A DNA stretch of 64,000 bases. It comes from Camelus bactrianus (taxonomy: Eukaryota; Chordata; Mammalia; Artiodactyla; Camelidae). This document shows, in pieces, positions 21,901 through 34,200 of the stretch. The stretch is from contig NC_133574.1 of NCBI RefSeq assembly GCF_048773025.1, positions 11,115,501 to 11,179,500 of the forward strand, read 5' to 3'. How positions within the stretch are numbered: position 1 is the stretch's first letter; every line of letters starts with the position of its first letter. The notes beneath the pieces are model-generated. The model was given only the letters and a program-made list of their open reading frames with translations. It ran no database searches and was not told the DNA's origin. The translations under genes were made by a program, and so were the position numbers.

Positions 21901-23440
21901 TTTTTTGGTAGTGTCTTAGCCTGGTTGTGGTATCAGGATGATCGTGGCTTTATAGAATTAGTTTGGGAGCATTCCTTACTTTTCAATCTTCTGGAAGAGT
22001 TTGAGAAGGACTGGTATCGGTTCTTCTTTGCATGCTTTGTACAATTCCACATTGAAACCATCCAGTCCTGGATTTTTATTTATAGGGAGGTTTCTTATTG
22101 CAAATTTGGTTTCATTACTAGTGATTGGTTTGTTCAAGTGGTCAGATTTTATTGATTCAGTCTTGGTGGACAGCATGTTTCCAGAAACTTGTCCATCTCC
22201 TCTAGGTTATCCAGTTTGGTTTCATATAGTTTTTCATAATATTCTCAAATGATATTCTGTATTTCTATTTTATTTGTTGCAATTTCTCCATTTCTTTTCT
22301 TTTTTTGCTAATTTGTGCTCTCTCTTTTTTCTTCTTTGTGAGTTTGGCCAGAGTTTTGTCGATTTAATTTACTTTTTCAAAAAACCAGATTTTGGTTTGG
22401 TTGATTTTACCTATGATCTTGTTAATCTCTATTTTCTTTATTTCCTCCCTAATCTTTATAATTTCCTTCCTTCTGCTGCCTTTTGGGGTTTTTTGGTCTT
22501 CTTTTTCTAGTTCATTCAGCTGGTGGGTTAAATTGTTTATTTGAGGTTTTTCTTCTTTTTAGAGGAAGGGCAGTATCACTATAAACTTCCCTTTTAGCAC
22601 TGCCTTTGCTCTGTCCCATAAATTTTGTGTGGTTATGCTTTCATTGTCATTTGTCTCAAGGTATTTTTTAATTTCAGCTTTCACTTCCTCATTGACCCAT
22701 TTTTTTTTAAATAACATTTTTTTTAATCTCCAAGCTTTCCTTTTCTTCTTCTTTGTTTCTCTGTTGTTGATTTCTAGTTTCATGGCATTGTTGTCAGTAA
22801 AGATGCTTGAGATAATTACTATCTTCTTAAAATTGTTGAGGTTTCTTTTGTGCCCAAGTACATGATCAATCCTGGAAAATGTTCCATGTGCACTTGAAAA
22901 GAATGTATATCCTATTTTTGGGGAGTGTAATTCTCTGAAAATATCCACCAAATGTAATTTTTCTATTGTATTATTTAATTTCTCTGTTGCATTATTTAAT
23001 TTCCCTCTGGAAGATCTGTCTAGTGATGTTAATGTGGTGTTAAAATCTCCAACTATGATTGTATTCCCATCAATATCCCCCTTTATCTCTGTTAGTAATG
23101 GTTTTATGTACTTAGGTGCTCCTATATTGGGTGCATATATATTAATGAGTGTAATATCCTCATCTTGTATCACTCCTTTAATCATTATAAAACGTCCTTC
23201 TTTATGGCCTTTGTTTTAATGTCTATTTTGTCTGAAATCAGTACTGCAACACCTGCTTTTTTGGCTTTTCCATTTGCATGGATTATCCTTTTCCATCCTT
23301 TCACTCTCAATCTATATGTGTCCTTCTCCCTGAAGTGGGTCTCTTGTATGCAGTATATTGAAGGTTCTTGCTTTATTATCCAGTCTCCCACTCAGTGTCT
23401 TTAGACTGGAGCATTAGTCCATTAACATTTACAGTAATTA
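18967..23440 (-). pseudogene. LINE-1 ORF2 (endonuclease-reverse transcriptase), broken
   Basis: The endonuclease half (22559-23391) shows IQETHFREKDTYRLRVKGWK, INIYAPNIGAPKYI, VGDFNTTLTSLDRSS and SRIDHVLG. The usual SDH catalytic triplet before the end of this domain reads TDN, so the catalytic histidine is lost. The reverse transcriptase part (21192-22176) shows [31 protein letters not shown] and SLYANNKLLYIENPK, where YADD has become YANN, losing both catalytic aspartates. The C-terminal part (18967-20150) has [20 protein letters not shown] and MPFAATWMFLENV. Several frame changes and a nested LINE-1 also break it. An active ORF2 nicks target DNA and copies LINE-1 RNA there. Confidence 0.87.
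20511..21123 (-). mobile_element. Nested 5'-inverted LINE-1 inside the larger LINE-1
   Basis: From 20511 to about 21063 the sequence is the reversed 3' end of a camelid LINE-1 (tail, 3' UTR with a TA run at 20601-20612, ORF2 C-terminus). From about 21063 to 21123 a short piece reads on the opposite strand (GACACCTGCACCCCAATGTT), the inverted 5' tip. A 14-base duplication flanks the whole: TCCTTCATCAATGA at 20497-20510 and TCCTTCATTATTGG at 21124-21137, 11 of 14 matching. The host LINE-1 continues across the site. Confidence 0.87.
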
Positions 23441-23859
23441 ATGACAGATGAGTGTTTATTGCCATTTTGAACTTATCTTTGCAGTTGATTTGGTATTTCC
23501 TCTTTGTTCCTTTCTTCTTCCTTTTGTGGTTTGGTAATTTTCCTTTGTATTATCATGAATTTTATTTAGTTTTAGTGACTCCCTTGTAAGTTTTTGGCTC
23601 GTGGTTACCCTTTTTTTTAAGTCTATTTACCCATTACTATAACTGTTTTTATTAAACTGATAGTAACATGATCTCAAACTCATTCTACTGAGAACAAGAA
23701 ATTTAAAAAAAAAATCTATATTTTCCTTCCTTCCTCTCCCACTCTCAATTATTTATATGCCTTCTTTTATAATTTTGTGTTTATTTTATTTGTAATTCAT
23801 GAGTTATCACCTTTCCAGTTGTGAGTTTCTCATTTATGTAGAATCCTGCTTCTTTTCTA

Positions 23860-24690
23860 TTTAGAGTAGAACTTTCAATATTTCTTTTAGCATGGGCTTA
23901 GTGTTGCTAATCTCTGTAGTTTTTTCTTGTCTGTGAAATTCTTTGTCTCTCCTTCTATCCTAAAGGATAGCCTTGCTGGATAAAGTATACTAGTCTGCAT
24001 CTTTTTTTCATTCAGGGCTTTGAATATATTTTGCCACTCCCTTCTGGCCTGTAGTGTTTGTGTAGAGAAATCAGCTGAAAGTCTTATGGCGGTTCCCTTG
24101 TAACTCCCTCTTTGCTTTTCTCTTGCTGACTTTAGGATCATTTCTTTATCCTTGACTCTGGCCATCATGATTATGATATGTGTTGGTGTGGGTCTTTTTG
24201 GGTTCTTCCTGTTTGGGACCCTCTGAGCTTCCTATACTTCGATATCTGATTCCTTCTTTAAGTTTGGGAAGTTTTCAGTCATGATTTCTTCAAAAACCTT
24301 TTCAATCCCCTTTGATCTTTCTCCCCCTTCTGGGACCCCTATTATGGGAAGATTGGGATGCTTTATATTATCCCATAGGTCCCTTATGTCATTTTCATTT
24401 ATTTTAATTTGTTTATCTTGTAGCTCTTCTCATTGGGTGCTTTCTATTGTCCTGTCTTCTAGGTCACTAATTTGTTCCTCTGCATTTTCTAGTTTGGTTT
24501 GCTCAGCCATTAGATCACTCCTCATCTAAGTCAATGAGTTTATCAATTCTACTTGGCTCTTCTTTATAGCTTCAATTTCATTTTTGGCATATTTTATTTC
24601 TCTAAACACTATCTCTTTTAGTTCCCTCAATATTTTGATCACTCCTTTTTTGAAATGTTGATCAATTAGTCTATCAATATCTATTTCATT
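23860..24690 (-). pseudogene. LINE-1 ORF1 (RNA-binding protein), broken
   Basis: The C-terminal part at 23887-24168 encodes ARVKDKEMILKSAREKQRGS, IRLSADFSTQTLQARREWQN and ILYPARLSFRIEGETKNF, the typical ORF1 RRM/C-terminal domain. Upstream, 24170-24690 reads in changing frames as the Glu/Lys-rich coiled-coil part. An intact ORF1 protein forms trimers that coat LINE-1 RNA and act as a nucleic-acid chaperone. The frame is interrupted, so no full protein can be made. Confidence 0.8.
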
Positions 24691-24699
24691 GATTTTCTT

Positions 24700-25573
24700 T
24701 CAGGGTATTTCTCTTGGTCTTTTAATTGGGGATGTTTTCTCTGCTTCTTCATCATGCTCATGCCTCTCTGGCACTGTGTTATATGGAGTATCAGTTATCT
24801 ATTGTGGTCCTTAAGGAGTTTATCTATCTAATGTCTTTGTAGGAATAAGACTTAGAAAAAAAAGAGAGAAAGAATTTTAAAAGAATGAAGAAAAAAGGTT
24901 TGAAAAGAGTGTATAATGAATGATAGAACAGGAAGTTGAAGCAGAATAGCAATCGGGTTGAGATGTCATTTAAAAACCTTTAAAAAAGGAGAAAAATGGA
25001 AAAGATGTATCTGAAGCCTGTGTGTAATCAATAACAGGACACCAAAGCCAAGAGAAATAAAAATGAATTAAGAAGTAAAAATTAAAAGAGTGATAGAAAA
25101 TAGAACAGGTAAAAACAGATTTAAAAAACAAAACAGGAGGGGCTCAGTGTTCTCCTGTAGACTGTGTGCTTTTGATGTGAGATCTTTCTGTCTTTATCCT
25201 GTTTTGGAAGCTCAGCTTGCTGTTTCCAGAGGCCCTCCATTGGCACCCTTGTCTGTGCTGCTCCCAGTGCCTGTCAGCAAGCAGATTGTGCCTCCTCCCA
25301 ACACTGAGTCAGGTGCAGCTCTCCTTTGCTATGGGTGGGCATGTCACTGTCCCTCCCAATGCCACAGTCAGATTTTGCAGACTGGCCAGGTAGAAGGGTG
25401 GGTCACTGCCCTTCCCAGCACTGTGGTCAGGGGCTGCGTTCCTGCCCAAAAGTCAGGGGCCACCCTCCTTCTCCTGGTGCCAGTCGCTTTGCTGCTTTCT
25501 GCTGCTGTGCTCTCCGCCTGGGTTGGTGCTCCACAGGTGGGCTCAGGGAAGGCTGAGGAACATCCCTGTCCCT
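24700..25573 (-). promoter_or_regulatory. LINE-1 5' UTR, likely internal promoter
   Basis: On the minus strand the element's first 500 bases (25090-25573) are GC-richer than anything nearby, followed by an A-rich stretch up to ORF1. LINE-1 5' UTRs carry the RNA polymerase II promoter, so this is the part that would have driven transcription toward lower coordinates. No monomeric promoter repeats are visible. A 189-codon plus-strand frame at 25090-25659 is antisense and runs into satellite; I do not consider it a gene. Confidence 0.6.
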
Positions 25574-28500
25574 GCATTGATATATCTAGAAACAATTATT
25601 CTGATTTCTCAGCAAGTTTCCTAGAGCTGGTTTCAAGGGCAAGGGGCTTTGCCCTGTAAAAATTGTGTTAGAGCGAGTGTCTCCCCTTAGATATGTAGGT
25701 AGCATAATTCCCTTAACACAGAAATCCAGTGTTCCCATCAAGCTCGGTAAAGGATGGCTTTCTCACACATTCACATCCCAGAATGGAGTATGTGGAAAGG
25801 CATTCTTTCATTTACCAGAAATGGAAATTTTACATCTAGAAACACTTACTCAGATTTCTAAGCATGTTGCCTAGAGCCGGTTTAAAGGGAAAGTCTGTTT
25901 GCACTGGAAAACCGAGTTGGAACCTGTGACTACCAATAGATATGTAAGTAGTGTTGTTCCCCTAACACAGTAACAATGTGTTACCAACAAGCTAGTTGAA
26001 GGACGGCTTCACACACATTCGGATCCCAGAATGGAGCATTTGGAGATGCATTCTTTCTTCTAGCAGAATCGGCATTGGTACATCTAAAAAACACTTACTC
26101 TGATTTCTCAGCATGTTTGCTAGATCTGATATCAAAGGAAAGGAGTTTTTGCTGGAAAACAGTGTTGGAGCGATTGCCTCCTCATAGATATGTAAGTAGT
26201 GTAGTTCTCCTAACACAGAAACACTGTGATTCATTAAAGCTAGGTGAAGGACACCATCCACACATTCACATCCCAGAATGGAGCATGTGGAGAGGAGTTC
26301 TTTCATTTAGCGTAAAAGGTAAGGTTACATCAACAAAAACTTACTCTCTTTTCTTAACATGTTTCCTAGAGCCGGTTTCAAGGTAAAGGCAGTTTGAACT
26401 GTTAAACAGACTTGGAGCCGCTGCCACCCCATAGATACGTATGTAGATTACTTTGGCTAACCCAGAAACAATCTTCTCCCAACAAATTATTTGAAGGACG
26501 GCTTCCACACACATTCGGATCCCTATATGGAGCATGTGGAGAGGCACTCTTTCATCTAGCATAAAGGGCATAGGTACATCTAGAAACACTTACCTGATAA
26601 CTCAGCATGTTTCCTAGAGCCAATTTTAAGAGAAAGGGAGTTCGCACTGAAAAACAGATTTGGAGTGAGTGCCTCCAGATAGGTCACTTGCTTAGTTCCT
26701 CTAACACAGAACACCTGTTTCCCAACAAGCTATTTGAAGGAAGACTTCCAGACACATTCGGATCCCAGAGTGGAGCATGTAGGGAGGAGTTCTTTCACCT
26801 AACATAAAGGGCATGGGTACATCTAGAAACACTTACTCTGTTTTCTCAGCATGTTTCCTAGAGGCGGTTTCAAGGGACAGGCAGTTTGTGCTGGAAAACC
26901 GAGCTGGAGACAGTGCTTCCCCAAAGATATGTAAGTAGCATTGTTTTGCTAACCTCAAAACCCTGTGTTACCCACTAGCTAGGGGAAGGATGTCTTATAT
27001 GAACACTTACTCTGCTTTCTCAGCATGTTTCCTAGAGTTGGTTTCAAGGAAAAGTCACTTTGCACTGGAAATCCAATTTGGAGCGATTGCCTCCCGAAAG
27101 ATCGGTAAGTTGCTTAGTTCCCCTAACACAGAATTCCTGTGTTCCAAACAAGCTAGTTTAAGGCCGACTTCCACACACATTCGGATCCCACATTGAAGCA
27201 TGTGGAGAGGAGTTCTTTCACTTAGCATAAAGAGTATGGGTACATCTAGCAATAAATTTTCTGATTTCTCAGCATGTTTCCAACAGCCTGTTTCAAAGGA
27301 AAGGCAGTTTGCTCCAGAAAACTGATTAGAAGCAAGTGTCTCTCCATGGATATGTAAGTAGTGTAGTTCTCATGCCACAGAAACCCTGTGTTCAAAGCAA
27401 GCTAGATGAAGGATGGCTTTCACACACATTAGGATCCCAGAATGGAGCATTTGGAGATTCGTTCTTTCTTCTAGCATAAAGGGCATAGGTATCTAAAGAT
27501 ACAGTTAGTCTTAATTCTCCACATATTTCCTAGAAGCAGTTTCAAGGGAAAGAAGATAGCACTGGAAAACCGAGTTGGACTGAGTGCCTCCATATGGATT
27601 TGTAAATAGAGTATTCCCCTAACACAGAAACTCTGTGTTCCCAACAAACTAGTTGAAGAATAGCTTACATACACATTTGGATCTCAGAATGAAACATGTA
27701 GAGAGGCATTAAGTTCATCTAGCATTTAGAGGATTGGTACATTTAGAAACAATGACTCTGAATTCTTAGCATGTTTCATAGGGCCTGTTTCAAGACAAAG
27801 GTAGTTTGTGCAGGAAAACAGTTTTGGAGCGAGTGCCTCCCATCAATCTGTAGGTAGCGAGTTCCTCCAACACAGAAACAATGTGTTCCCATCAAACTTG
27901 GTTAAAGATATCTTCCACACATATTCAGATACCCAGAATGGAACGTGTGGAGAAGAGTTCTTTCGTCTAGCTCAAAGGGCATGGGTACCTCTAGAAACAA
28001 TTACCCTGATTTCTCAGCATGTTTCCCAGAGCCGGGTTAAAAGGAAAGGCAGTTTACTCTGGAAAAGCAAGTTGGAATGTGTGATTCCCCATATGCTTGT
28101 AAGTTGTAAAGCTCCACTAACACAGAAAATATGTGTTCCCAACAAGTTAATTGAAGGACATCTTCCACACACACTCGGATCCCAGATAGGAACATGTGGA
28201 GAGGCGTTCATTCATGTAGCATAAAGGGCATGATTAGATTTAAAAACCATTACTCTGATTTCCCAGCAAGTTTCCTTGAGCTGGTTTCAAGGGAAAGGAA
28301 TTTTGATCCGGAAAACTGTGTAGGAGTGAGTGCCTCCCAATTGGTCTCTAAGTAACATTGTTCCTTTAATACAGTAACTATGGTTTTCCACCAAGCTAGA
28401 TTAAGGAAGTCTTCCCAACATTCGGTTCCCAGAATGGAACATGTGGAGAAGCGTTCATTCATCTAGCCAAAAGGCATGTGTACATTTAGAAACACTTACT

Positions 28501-31200
28501 CTGAATTCTCAGCATGTTTTCTGGAGCCGGTTTCAAGGGAAAGGGTGTTTTCCCTGGAAAACCGAGTTGGAGCTATTGCCTCCCCATATGTATGTAACTT
28601 GTGTAGTTCTCCTAACTCAGAATCTCTGTGTTCCCAGCCAGATAGTTGATGGACGACTTCCACAGACATTCATATTCCAGAATGGAACATGTGGTGAGGT
28701 GTTAATTCATCTAGCAGAAAGGGAATGTATACATCTAGATACACTTTGATTTCTCAGCATGTTTCCTAGAACAGGTTTCGAGGGAAAGGCAGTTTGCCTG
28801 GAAAACAGAGTTGGAACAAGTGCCTCTATATAGGTTTGTAAGTAGAGTAGTTCCCTGAATGCAGGAACTCTGTCTTCATAACAAGCTAGGTGAAGGAGGC
28901 CTTACACCCACATTTGGATCCCAGAATAGAACTTGTGGAGAAGTGTTCATTCATCTTGCACAAAGGGCTTGGGTACATCTAACACAAATACTCAGATTTC
29001 TCAGCATGTTTCCTAGAGCTGGGTTCAATGGAACAGCAGTTTGTGCTGGAAAACATAGTTGGAGCTCCTGCATCCCCATATGTACTAATGTAATGTAGTT
29101 ACTTTAACACAGAAGCTATGTGTTAAGAACAAGCTATGTGAAGGACGGCTTGCACACATATTCCGAACCAAATAAGGAACTCGTGGACTGGCATTCTTTC
29201 ATCTAGCACAAAGGGCATCTGTACAGCTATAAACACTCTGAATTCTCAGCCTGTTTCCTAGAACCAGTTTTAAAGGAAAGGCAGGTTGCACTTCAAAACC
29301 AAGTTGGAGTGATTGCCACGACATACATATGTAAGTAGCGTAGTTTGGCAAACTTCAAAACACTGTGTTCCCAACAAAATATTTGAAGGAAGGCTTCCAC
29401 ACATATACATATCCCAGAATGGAGATGTGGAGAAGCATTCTTTCATCTAGCATAAAGGTCATGGGTATATCTACGAACACTTACTCTGATTTCTCAGCAT
29501 GTTTCTCACAGCCGGTCTCAAGGGAAAGGCAGTTTGCAATTCAAAACCGAGTTCAAGCGAGTGTCTCCCAATAGAAATGTAAGTAGCTTAGTTCCCCTAA
29601 CACAGAACACCTGTGTTTCCAACAAGCTAGTTGAAGGGCGGCTTCCACACACATTTGGATCCCAGTATGGAGCAAATGGAGAGGCTTTCTTTCATCTAGC
29701 ATAAAGGGCATGGTTACATCTAGAAATACTTACACTTATTTCTCAGCATCTTTTCTACAGTTGGTTTCACGGGAAAGACAGTTTGCCTGGAAAACCATCT
29801 TGGAGCAAGTGACTCCTCATAGATAGGTAAGTAGTGTAGTTACCATAAAACAAAACACATGTGTTCCAAACAAACTAATTTAGCAGGACATCCACGCAGA
29901 TTTAGATCACTGAATGGAGAATGTGGAGAGGCAGTCTTTCATCTACTATAAAGAGCTTGGGGACATCTAGAAACAAATTCTCTGATATTTCACCATGTTT
30001 CCTAGAGTCGGTTTCAACAGAAAGGCAGTTTGCGATGGAAAACAGTATTGGAGCTAGTGCCTCCCCATAGATAATTAAGTAGAATTCTTCCCCTAACATA
30101 AAAACCTGGTATTCCCAAAAAGCTGGATGAAGGACGACTTCCACACACATTAGGATTCCAGAATGGAGCATGGGGATAGCCATTCTCTCATCTAGCATAA
30201 AGAGCATGGGTATATCTAGAAACACTTACTCTGATTTCTCAGCATGTTTCCTAGGGCCGTTTTCAAGGGAAAGGAAGCTTGTACAGGAAAAACTAGTTGG
30301 AGCAAGTCACTCCCCATAAATAGGTAAGTAGCATAACTCCTTTAACACAGAACACCTGTGTGACCAACAAACTTTTGAGAGCAGCTTCCACACACATTCA
30401 GATCCCAAATGGAGCATGTGGAGAGGCGCTATTTCATCTAGCATAAAGAGCATGGTTACATCTAGAAAAACTTACTGTGATTTCTCAGCATGTTTCCTAG
30501 AGCCTTTTTAAAGGGAATGGCTGTTTGCTCTGGATATATGAGTTGAAGTAAATGCCTCCCCATAGATATTTAAGTTGTGCAGTTCCCAGAACACAGAACA
30601 ACTCTGTTCCCAACAAGCTATATGAAGGAAGGCTTCCACACTCATTTGGATCCCAGAATGGAGCATTTGGAATGCCGTTCTTTCATCTAGCATAAAAGGC
30701 ATGGGTATATATAGAAACACTTAGTCTGATTTCTCAGCATATTTCCTAGAGCTGTTTCAAGGGATAGGCCATTTGCATTAGAAAACCTAGTTGGAGCGAG
30801 TGCCTCCCAATAGATAGGTAAGTAGCATTATTCCCGTAACTCAGAACACCTATGTTCCCAACAAAGTAGTTGAAGGACGGCTTCCACACACATTCAGATG
30901 CCAAAATGGAGCATGTGGAGAGTCGTTCTTTCTTCTATCATAAAGGGCATGTGTACATCTAGTAATACTTACTCTGATCCCTCATGTTTCCTAGAGTCGG
31001 TTTGCAGGGAAAGGCAGTTTGCGCTGGAAAATTGAGTACCAGCAAGTGCCTACTCACAGATATTTATGTAGCTTAGTTCAGTTAACCCAGGAACACTGTG
31101 TTAACAATAAACAACCTGAAGGACAGCTTCCACACACATTGAGATCTCAGATATGAGCATGTGGAGAATGGCATATTCATCCAGCATAAAGGACCTGGCT
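25574..31200 (+). repeat. 248-bp satellite array, block A, plus orientation
   Basis: About 22 tandem monomers; landmark spacing between successive TTCCACACACATT sites in 29643-31373 is 245-248 bases. Diagnostic segments are GGGCATGGGTACATCTAG, CTTACTCTGATTTCTC, GGTTTCAAGGGAAAGGCAG and CCCCTAACACAGAAAC. Copies differ from each other by substitutions and small gaps, so the array is not freshly homogenised. Open frames of 60-138 codons here are by-products of a stop-poor consensus. Confidence 0.92.
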
Positions 31201-34200
31201 ACAAGTAGAAACAATGACACTGATTTAATAAAATGTTTCCTTCAGCCGGTTTCCAAGTAAAGTCAGTGTGCACTGGAAAGCCGAGGTGGAGTGCCTCCCC
31301 ATAGATATGTAAGTAGCATAGTACCCCCTCATCAAAAACTCGGTTTTCCAAACAAGGTAGGTGAAGGATGGCTTCCACACACATTCAGATCTGAGAATGG
31401 AACAAGAACAGAGGCATTGCTGCACCTAGCATCAAGGGCTGGGCATCATCTATAAACACTGACTGTGATTTCTCAGATGTTTCCTAGAGTCACTTTGCAA
31501 GGAAAGGCAGTTTGTGCTGGGAAAATGAGTAGGAGGAGCTGCTTCCCGTAGAAATGTAAGTTGCTTTGTTCCCCTCAAGCATAAGTTATGTGTTCCCAAC
31601 AAGGTAGGATAAGGACGAATTCCACACATATTCAGATCTGAGAATGGAACAAGAAGAGAGGCGTTGCTGCATGTAGTATCAATGGCTGGGTAATATCTGG
31701 ACACACATACTGTGATTTCTCAGCATGTTTCCTAGAGCCAGATTGTAAGGAAAGGCAGTTTGCACTGGAAAACCGAGTTGGAGTATGGGCCTCCCCATGG
31801 ATATGTAACTAGCGTAGTTCCCCTCAAGCAGAAACTCTGTGTTCCCAAGAAGGTAGGTGAAGGACTGCTTCAACACACATTCTGATCTGAGAATTAAAAA
31901 AGGAGAGAGGTGTTTCTCCACCCAGCATCAAGGGCTGCGGGACATCTGGAAACACTCACTGATTTCTCATCATGTTTACTAGAGCTGGTTTGGAAGGAAA
32001 GGCAGTTTCCACTGGAAAAACGATTTGGAGTGATTGCCTCTCCATAGATATGTAAGTAGCCTAGTTCCCTTCAAGCAGACACTCACTGCTCCCAACAAGG
32101 TAGTTGAATAACAGCTTCCACACACATTGAGTTCTGAGAATGGAACAAGGAGAGAGGCATTGCTGCATCTTGGTTCAAGGGCTAGGGGACATCTAGAAAC
32201 ACTGACTGTGATTTCTCAGCATGTTTCCTACAGCCGGTTTGCAAGGAAAGGCCGTTTGCACTGGAAAACTGAGTTGGAACAAGTGACTACCCATGGATAT
32301 ATAAGTAGCGCATTTCCCCTTAAGCAGAAACTATGTGTTCCCAACAAGGTAGGTGAAGGACGGCTTCCACATGCATTCAAATCTGAGAATGAAACAAGGG
32401 GAGAGACGTTGCTGCATCTAGCAAGGGCTGGGGGAACTTTAGAAACACTGACTATGATATCTCAGCATGTTTCCTAGAGCATGCTTGCAAGGAAAGGCAG
32501 TTTGCTTGAAAACGGTGTTGGAGAGAGTGCCTCCCCTTTGATATGTAAGTAGCATAGATTACCTCAAGTAGAAACTGTGTTCCCAACAATGTTGGGGAAG
32601 CACAACTTCCAACACATTCTGATCTGAATATAGAACAATGAGAGAGGCAATGCTGCATGTAGCATTAAGTGCTGGGTGACACCAAGAAACAATGACTGTG
32701 AATGCTCAGCACTTTTCCTAGATCCTGTTTGCAAGGAAAGGCAATTTGCAAAGTAAAGCCGAGTTGGAGCGAGTATCTTCCAATAGATTTGTAAGTTGCA
32801 TAGTTCCCCTCAAGCAGAATCTCGCTGTTCCCAACAAGGTAGGTAAAGGACAGCTTCCAATCACATTCAGAGCTGAAAATGAAACAAGGAGAGAGGTATT
32901 GCTGCATCTAGAATCAAGGGCTTGGAGACATCTAGAAACACTGTAATTTCTCAGCATGTTCCCTACACCTGATTTTCAAAGAAAGGCAGTTTGCAATGGA
33001 AAACTGAGTTGGAGCGAGTGACTCCCCATAGATATGAAAGTAGTGTGGTTCACCTCAAAAAGAAAGTTTATATTCCCAACAAGGTAGGTGAATGACAGCT
33101 TTCACACACATTCAGATCTCAGAATTGAACAAGGAGAGAGGCGTTACTCCATGTAGAATCAAGGGCTAGGGGATATCCAGAATCACTGATTGTGATTTCT
33201 CAATTTGTTTCCTAATGCTGGGTTCCAAGAAAAGGCAATATAAGCTAGAAAAGCGAATTTGATCAAGTGCCTCCCCACACATATGTAACTAGCATAGTTC
33301 CCCTCAAGCAGAAACTCAGTGTTCACAGCAACTTAAGGGAAGGACGGCTTCCACACACATTCAGATCTGAAAATGGAACAAGGAGAGTGGCTCTGCTGCA
33401 TCTAGCATCAAGGGCTGGGGAACATCTAGAAACACAGACTGCGACCTCTCAGCATGTTTCATAGAGCCGGTTTGCAAGGAAAGGCAGTTTCCATGGGAAA
33501 AGCATGTTGGAGCGAGGGCCTACCCCTAGAAATGTAAGTCGTGTAGTTCCCCTGAAGCAGAAACTAAGTGTTCCCAACAAGGTAGGTGAAGGAAAGCTTC
33601 CACACACATTCAGATTTGAGATGGAACAAGGAGAGTGGCGTTGCTGCATCTAGCATCATGGGCTGGGGGACATGTAGAAATACAGTCTGTGATTTCTCAG
33701 CATGTTTCCTAGAGCCAGTTTGCAAGGAAGGGCATTTTACACTGGAAAAGAATGTTGGAGTGAGCTCCTCCCCATAGAGATATAAATAGCATTGCTCCCC
33801 TCAAGAAGAAACTCAGTGTTCGCCACAAAGAAGTGAAAGATGGCTTCCACACACATTCTGATCTGAGAATCTAATAAGGCAAGTGGTGTTGCTGCATATA
33901 GCATCAATGCCTGGGGACATCTAAAAACACTGACTGTGTTATCTCAGCATGTTTTGTAGAGTCGGTTTGCAGGGAAAGGATTTTGCGTGGGAAAACTGAG
34001 TAGGAGCGAGTGCCTCCCAATTGATATGTAAGTAGTATAGTTCACCTCAAGCAGAATGTCTGTATTCCCAACAAGGTATTTGTAGGATGGCTTCTAAACA
34101 CATTTAGATCTGAAAATTGAATAAGAAGAGAGGTATGCTACATCTAGCATCGAAGGTTGCAGGACATCTAGAAACACTTACTGTGATCTCTCAGCATGTT

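Larger units (their letters stand above)
18791..25573 (-). mobile_element. Near-full-length camelid LINE-1 inserted in satellite
   Basis: The element runs from its 3' end (18791) to a GC-rich 5' UTR (to about 25573), about 6.2 kb without the nested LINE-1 at 20511-21123. It contains 3' UTR, ORF2, ORF1 and 5' UTR in the right order. Satellite sequence lies on both sides. About 60 bases of the interrupted monomer appear missing at the target (left side stops at CACATTCAG, right side resumes at ATATCTAGAAAC), and I see no clear target duplication. ORFs contain several stops and frame changes, and key catalytic residues are changed, so it is inactive. Confidence 0.88.

Noticed and set aside
25090-25659. 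189-codon plus-strand frame
   Set aside because: It is antisense to the LINE-1 5' UTR and runs into satellite DNA.
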